From the NCBI RefSeq assembly GCF_900091465.1, contig NZ_FMHV01000002.1, positions 434,001-498,000 of the forward strand: a stretch of 64,000 bases of DNA. Reading direction: 5' to 3'. A program made the position numbers and the translations under genes. Every line of letters starts with the position of its first letter. Positions within the stretch are counted from its first letter, which is position 1. Below the pieces are notes generated by a model, which had not been told where the DNA came from, did not search any database, and saw nothing but the letters and a program-made list of their open reading frames with translations. This stretch comes from Micromonospora rhizosphaerae. Its GTDB lineage: Bacteria > Actinomycetota > Actinomycetes > Mycobacteriales > Micromonosporaceae. This document shows positions 60,209-64,000 of this stretch, in pieces.

Positions 60209-61366
60209 ATGACCACGGACGCCGACCTCCGCGAGTTGACCGTCGGCACCGGCGCCGGCGGGGAGCAGCTCGGCATCGACATGGTGCTCAACATCGGCCC
60301 GCAGCACCCCTCCACACACGGTGTGCTCCGGCTGAGGCTGGTGCTCGACGGCGAGCGGGTGCTCTCGGCCGAGCCGATCGTCGGCTACATGCACCGGGGC
60401 GCGGAGAAGCTCTTCGAGGTACGCGACTACCGGCAGATCATCGTGCTGGCCAACCGGCACGACTGGCTCTCGGCCTTCTCCAACGAGCTGGGCGTGGTGC
60501 TCGCCGTGGAGCGGCTGATGGGCATGGAGGTGCCGGAGCGGGCGGTCTGGCTGCGGATGGCGCTGGCCGAGCTGAACCGGGTGCTCAACCACCTGATGTT
60601 CCTCGGCTCGTACCCGCTGGAGATCGGCGCGATCACCCCGGTGTTCTACGCGTTCCGGGAACGGGAAACCCTCCAGGCGGTGATGGAGGAGGTCTCCGGC
60701 GGCCGGATCCACTACATGTTCAACCGCGTCGGCGGGCTCAAGGAGGAGGTGCCGGCCGGGTGGACCGGCCGGGCCCGGGCGGCCATCGGCGAGGTGCGCC
60801 GGCGGATGCCGGACCTGGACAACCTGATCCGGCGCAACGACATCTTCCTGGCCCGTACCGTCGGGGTGGGGGTGCTGTCCGCCGCCGACGCCGCCGCCTT
60901 CGGGGCGTCCGGGCCGGTCGCCCGGGCCTCCGGGCTGGACCTGGACCTGCGCCGGGACGAGCCCTACCTCGCCTACGACCAGCTCGACGTGCCGGTGGTC
61001 ACTCGCACCACTGGGGACTGCCACGCCCGCTTCGAGGTGCTGCTCGACCAGGTGTACGTCTCGCTCGACCTCGCCGAGCAGTGCCTGGACCGGGTCGACC
61101 GGCTGGCCGGGCCGGTGAACACCCGGCTGCCCAAGGTGGTGAAGGCGCCCGAGGGGCACACCTACGCGTGGACCGAGAACCCGCTCGGCATCAACGGCTA
61201 CTACCTGGTGTCCCGGGGCGAGAAGACCCCGTGGCGGCTCAAGCTGCGCACCGCGTCGTACGCCAACGTGCAGGCGCTCGCCAAGCTGCTGCCCGGCTGC
61301 CTGGTGCCGGACCTGATCGCCATCCTCGGCTCGATGTTCTTCGTGGTCGGCGACATCGACAAGTGA
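60209..61366 (+). CDS. nuoD: Orphan NADH-quinone oxidoreductase subunit D paralogue
   Basis: A 385-aa 49-kDa/NuoD-family protein with no other nuo gene around it. The quinone-site loop [16 protein letters not shown] with its conserved His is intact, as are [13 protein letters not shown] and the C-terminal [13 protein letters not shown] and [12 protein letters not shown]. In the segment equivalent to the quinone-binding Tyr (Tyr87 of Thermus Nqo4, from memory) the sequence reads [11 protein letters not shown], so the Tyr seems replaced by Leu. Streptomyces genomes also have a stand-alone nuoD2. The start could be ATG 60200 or 60209. Function beyond complex I is unknown. Confidence 0.88.
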   Translation: MTTDADLRELTVGTGAGGEQLGIDMVLNIGPQHPSTHGVLRLRLVLDGERVLSAEPIVGYMHRGAEKLFEVRDYRQIIVLANRHDWLSAFSNELGVVLAVERLMGMEVPERAVWLRMALAELNRVLNHLMFLGSYPLEIGAITPVFYAFRERETLQAVMEEVSGGRIHYMFNRVGGLKEEVPAGWTGRARAAIGEVRRRMPDLDNLIRRNDIFLARTVGVGVLSAADAAAFGASGPVARASGLDLDLRRDEPYLAYDQLDVPVVTRTTGDCHARFEVLLDQVYVSLDLAEQCLDRVDRLAGPVNTRLPKVVKAPEGHTYAWTENPLGINGYYLVSRGEKTPWRLKLRTASYANVQALAKLLPGCLVPDLIAILGSMFFVVGDIDK

Positions 61367-61393
61367 CGGGCCGCCCCGTCGCCGGGTGACGGG

Positions 61394-63046
61394 TCAGCGC
61401 CAGCGGTCCGACGAGCGGGCGCCACCGGCGCGGGGCACCTCGTCCTGCGGCGGGTAGTCGTAGCGCTCGGCGGCGCGGGATCGGCCGTAACCGGCCGGCT
61501 CGGACTCCGGTGCCCGCCAGTCCCCGGCGGGCTGGGCGGTGCGCTGCGTCGGTGGACGCCACTCGTCCGGCACCGGCACCCCACCGGCCGGGAGCGCCGG
61601 CCTGCTCTCCTCGGCCCAGCCGCCACCCCAGCCGTGGTCGCCGTCGCGGTCCTGGTCGTGGCGGGGTTCGCTGCGGCGTACCGACGCCCAGCGGTCCTCC
61701 ACCCGGTACTCGGTGCCTCCGCCGTCGGCGTGCACCGCCGCGCGCCGCTCACCGACCCGGAACTCGCGGCCGTGCTCGTCGTCGCGGACCGAGGCCCAGC
61801 GACCCCCGGCGCGCAGCTCCGACCAGTAGTCGCCATCCGGGTCGTCCGGGGAGTCGGCGGTGGCGCGACCGGACTGCTCCGGCGTCGCCCAGGCACGGCC
61901 GTCGGCGGGGCTCCAGCCCCGGTCGTCGCCCTGCGCGGCCCACGCCCGGTCGTCGCCCTGCGCGGCCCAGGCGCGCTCGTCCCGCGGGGCGGCCGGGTAT
62001 GCCCAGGCCCGCTCGTCGCGCTGACCGCCCTGCCCGGCCCACCGGTCGTCCCGGGCCTGTCCAGCGCCGGAGCGTTCGTCACCCGGGACGCCGGCCCAGG
62101 GATGGTCGTCGCGCGGGGCGGCCGACCAGGAGCGGTCGTCCCGGGCGGTGGCCTGGCCGGCCCACGGCCGGTCCTCGCCGGACCGGTCGCGATGGTCCGG
62201 CTCGGCATACCCGGACCAGGAGCGCTCCTCCGGCTCGCCGCCCCAGGCCCGCTCCTCCGGCGCCGGGGACCAGCGGCCGGCGTACCCGCCGCCGTAGACG
62301 TTGCCGGCCACCGATTCGCCACCGTCCACGATGGTGCGCCGGGTGGTGACGTGCACGGTCTCGGTGTGGTGGACCACCCCGACCTGGCGAGGGGCAGGCT
62401 CCGGCCGGACCTCGTGCTCGGCGGCGCGGGGCGCGCCGTACACGCCGGGCTGGGCGGGACGTTCCGCTCCGTACCGGCCAGCGGGCTGCGGGCGGCGGGC
62501 CGCCTCCTCCTCGTCACGCCGGTCGCCGGCGGATTGTCCCCAGCCCGTCGCCGCCTCGTCCTGGGCGGCGTAGCGGCCCCGGCCGGACGCGTCGTCGTAC
62601 GTCTCGCTCGCCGGCACCCGGGCGCGCCCGCCGGCCGGCTCGTCGACGGCAGGGCCGGTGACACCCGCGGCGGCGACTGCCGCCGCGTCCAGCCGGCGAC
62701 GCAGCGCGGTGACGGTCTCCTGGACCCGTTGGGCCTGGTCGAGCGCCTGGTTGCCACGCTGCGCGGCGGCCACGATCTCGCTGCGCAGTTCCCGCCGCAG
62801 CTGCTCGACCTCGTCGAACAGCTGCTCGGAGCCGGCCGACCCGGCGCCGTCGGCGCGCAGCGCGATGGAGAGGCCGATCAGCACCAGGGCCAGGATGGCC
62901 AGCACGGCGCCGAACCGCAGCGGGCCGGTGCCGTCGGCGACGAGCAGGATCAGCGCCGCCACGGGCGCGAGCCCGACACCGATCCAGAACAGGACGGTCA
63001 GCAGTGGCGAACTGCGCTTGTCGGCGGGGGCGATCGGGGCGGGCAC
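61394..63046 (-). CDS. Membrane protein with coiled coil and Trp-rich disordered repeats
   Basis: A 550-aa protein. Residues 10-65 hold two membrane segments (LLTVLFWIGVGLAPVAALIL and FGAVLAILALVLIGLSIAL), 70-125 a coiled coil (EQLFDEVEQLRRELRSEIVA), and the remaining ~420 residues are hydrophilic and disordered. In the region 250-400 a short motif of the type (D/E)(D/E)R-x-W(A/S) recurs at least ten times (for example RDERAWAAQGDDRAW). The GTG at 63046 lies 8 nt from TACTCT, giving a leaderless start; an ATG at 63097 is upstream. Function unknown; multivalent interaction or a cytoskeletal/septal role are guesses. Confidence 0.65.
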   Translation of the reverse strand: MPAPIAPADKRSSPLLTVLFWIGVGLAPVAALILLVADGTGPLRFGAVLAILALVLIGLSIALRADGAGSAGSEQLFDEVEQLRRELRSEIVAAAQRGNQALDQAQRVQETVTALRRRLDAAAVAAAGVTGPAVDEPAGGRARVPASETYDDASGRGRYAAQDEAATGWGQSAGDRRDEEEAARRPQPAGRYGAERPAQPGVYGAPRAAEHEVRPEPAPRQVGVVHHTETVHVTTRRTIVDGGESVAGNVYGGGYAGRWSPAPEERAWGGEPEERSWSGYAEPDHRDRSGEDRPWAGQATARDDRSWSAAPRDDHPWAGVPGDERSGAGQARDDRWAGQGGQRDERAWAYPAAPRDERAWAAQGDDRAWAAQGDDRGWSPADGRAWATPEQSGRATADSPDDPDGDYWSELRAGGRWASVRDDEHGREFRVGERRAAVHADGGGTEYRVEDRWASVRRSEPRHDQDRDGDHGWGGGWAEESRPALPAGGVPVPDEWRPPTQRTAQPAGDWRAPESEPAGYGRSRAAERYDYPPQDEVPRAGGARSSDRWR

Positions 63047-63054
63047 GGCTGTGC

Positions 63055-63060
63055 AGAGTA
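63055..63060 (-). promoter_or_regulatory. -10 box of the Trp-repeat membrane protein gene
   Basis: TACTCT on the minus strand lies 8 nt before the GTG, with TTCCCT 17 bp further upstream as a possible -35. Confidence 0.45.
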
Positions 63061-63178
63061 CCGAGAGTTTCCGCAGCAGGGAACGGGCCGAAAGCATCGT
63101 TGTCGGCCCGTTCCCCCACGGTGTCGCGCCGTCCGGCGCCGGTCGCCGACGGGTCCCGGAGAACCCGTCGGCGACCGG

Positions 63179-63230
63179 CGACTGCTCCGGGTCGCGGCGC
63201 GGCGTCAGACGCGCCGAGCCGGAATGGTCG
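63179..63230. repeat. Conserved-loop hairpin element, copy 2
   Basis: Arms 63179-63190 and 63219-63230 enclose the same 28-nt loop as at 24495-24522 (two differences). The stem has one mismatch and two G-T pairs. It lies 8 bp after the stop codon of the substrate-binding protein gene and is the probable terminator. Confidence 0.65.
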
Positions 63231-63237
63231 TAGGCGA

Positions 63238-64000
63238 TCAGCTGGCGGCGAGCGCCCCGTCGGAGGAGAAGACCAGACCGACGCTGGCCGAGCCGGTCTT
63301 CAGCGCGTTCTTGGTCTGCGGACCGCCGGCGTCCAGCGAGCTGAACGAGCCGGCCTTGAAGTCGTAGACCTCGACCAGGCCGGCCTGGCACTTGGGCCGC
63401 TGCGGGCACTCGGGCGGGCCGGCCAGCACGGTGGCCTGGCCGGAGCACTTGCTGGCCAGCTCGGAGAGCGTGGCGACCTGGTACTTGTCGGCGAAGGCCT
63501 TGGTGACGGCGAAGGCGTTCTGGTCCTGGGCGGCGGACGGCTTGCCGAAGGTGATGCCGGCCTTGTCGCCGGCGGCCTTCAGCGCGCTGACCGTCTTGTC
63601 CAGGTCGGGCGAGGAGACCGGCTGGGCGTCCTTGCCGTTGGCCTTCGTGTTGAGGAACTCGGCCATGGTGGCGGCGTACTCCGGGACGACCTGGATCTCG
63701 CCCTTCTCCAGGGCCGGCTCGTAGAGCTCACGGTTGCCGATGGTCTGCACCTTGACCTGGTAACCGGCGGAGGTGAGCGCGATCTTGTAGAGCTCGGCGA
63801 GGGTCTGGCTCTCGCTGAAGTTGCCCGCGCCGACCACCATCGAGCCGCCCGAGCCCTTTTCGATGCCCTGCGTGAGGTTGTTGGCGTCGGCGAACGACTT
63901 GGCCGCCACCTGCGGGGTCTGGCGGTCGACGTCGACGGACTTGTTCAGTGCGATCAGCTTCGGCGTGTCCAGCGCCGCGGAGACCTTGTCCAGCGCGGCG
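63238..64000 (-). CDS. Osmoprotectant/glycine-betaine ABC transporter substrate-binding protein (5' end missing)
   Basis: The C-terminal ~254 codons of an OpuAC/ProX-like solute-binding protein; the start lies right of the window. The visible part begins with LDKVSAALDTPKLIALNKSV, normally the C-terminal end of such a domain, followed by a new N-terminal lobe (MVVGAGNFSESQTLAELYKI, IGNRELYEPALEKGE, VVPEYAATMAEFLN) that stops ~195 residues later (ASVGLVFSSDGALAAS). This indicates either two OpuAC domains with the second truncated, or a circularly permuted domain. A pair of Cys (CSGQA, CPQRPKC) is present. Family knowledge: it delivers betaine-type solutes to an importer. Confidence 0.82.
   Translation of the reverse strand, partial: AALDKVSAALDTPKLIALNKSVDVDRQTPQVAAKSFADANNLTQGIEKGSGGSMVVGAGNFSESQTLAELYKIALTSAGYQVKVQTIGNRELYEPALEKGEIQVVPEYAATMAEFLNTKANGKDAQPVSSPDLDKTVSALKAAGDKAGITFGKPSAAQDQNAFAVTKAFADKYQVATLSELASKCSGQATVLAGPPECPQRPKCQAGLVEVYDFKAGSFSSLDAGGPQTKNALKTGSASVGLVFSSDGALAAS

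Overview
The window is high-GC actinobacterial DNA, most likely from Micromonosporaceae (a Micromonospora- or Salinispora-like genome). The signs are extreme third-position GC bias, many GTG and TTG starts, many genes with a TAnnnT box 6-8 nt before the start codon and no Shine-Dalgarno (leaderless mRNAs), AfsR/SARP regulators, Lsr2, CarD, DisA, and actinobacterial gene order. No rRNA, tRNA, CRISPR array, transposase or phage gene was recognised.

Backbone: from memory of Mycobacterium tuberculosis (about Rv3579c-Rv3603c), the order rlmB-cysS-ispF-ispD-carD-lpqE-radA-disA-(membrane protein)-mutY-clpC-lsr2-lysS-coaX-panD-panC-DUF2520 is one conserved stretch. The same genes occur here in the same order and orientation, but interrupted twice. 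About 29 kb lies between cysS (1587-3002) and ispF (31916-32398). A 5.5-kb type III PKS island (33980-39451) lies between carD and the LpqE-like lipoprotein.

Left edge to 3 kb: the tail of a sugar-type ABC ATPase, then rlmB and cysS. The 29-kb insert (3066-31864) starts with an IclR regulator, a repeat-flanked DUF559 nuclease-like gene, a secreted subtilase, a HAD phosphatase, a divergent EamA transporter/CGNR pair and a GNAT. Two unrelated fumarases (FumC and the Fe-S class I enzyme) follow, with a large AfsR-type regulator between them. Next come tyrosine/homogentisate catabolism genes (AsnC regulator, hppD, a HisC-like aminotransferase, fumarylacetoacetase, an unnamed 285-aa partner, hmgA) mixed with two RDD membrane proteins and two beta-propeller proteins. 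The insert ends with a TPR protein, a rare SARP-CGNR fusion regulator and a divergent small secreted protein.

Middle (31.9-43.2 kb): ispF-ispD-carD, two small membrane proteins, then a type III PKS/flavoprotein/methyltransferase/UbiA cluster that resembles pathways for prenylated alkyl-hydroquinones. LpqE-like lipoprotein, radA and disA follow.

Right part (43.3-64 kb): peptide deformylase, ACT protein, mutY, clpC, lsr2, lysS, a methyltransferase with a collapsed duplicate, then a pantothenate/CoA and NAD block on the minus strand (DUF2520-panC-panD-nadB-nadC-coaX). After it come a MidA-like methyltransferase, a small coiled-coil protein, an AlpA-like HTH protein, an orphan nuoD, a disordered Trp-repeat membrane protein, and the end of an osmoprotectant-type ABC substrate-binding protein that runs off the window.

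Non-coding signals include several strong hairpin terminators, two sets of 11-bp-period direct repeats near SARP genes, several perfect palindromes between divergent genes, DnaA-box-like sites, and at least three families of inverted or tandem extragenic repeats. One hairpin family keeps a near-identical 28-nt loop while its stem changes in a compensatory way.
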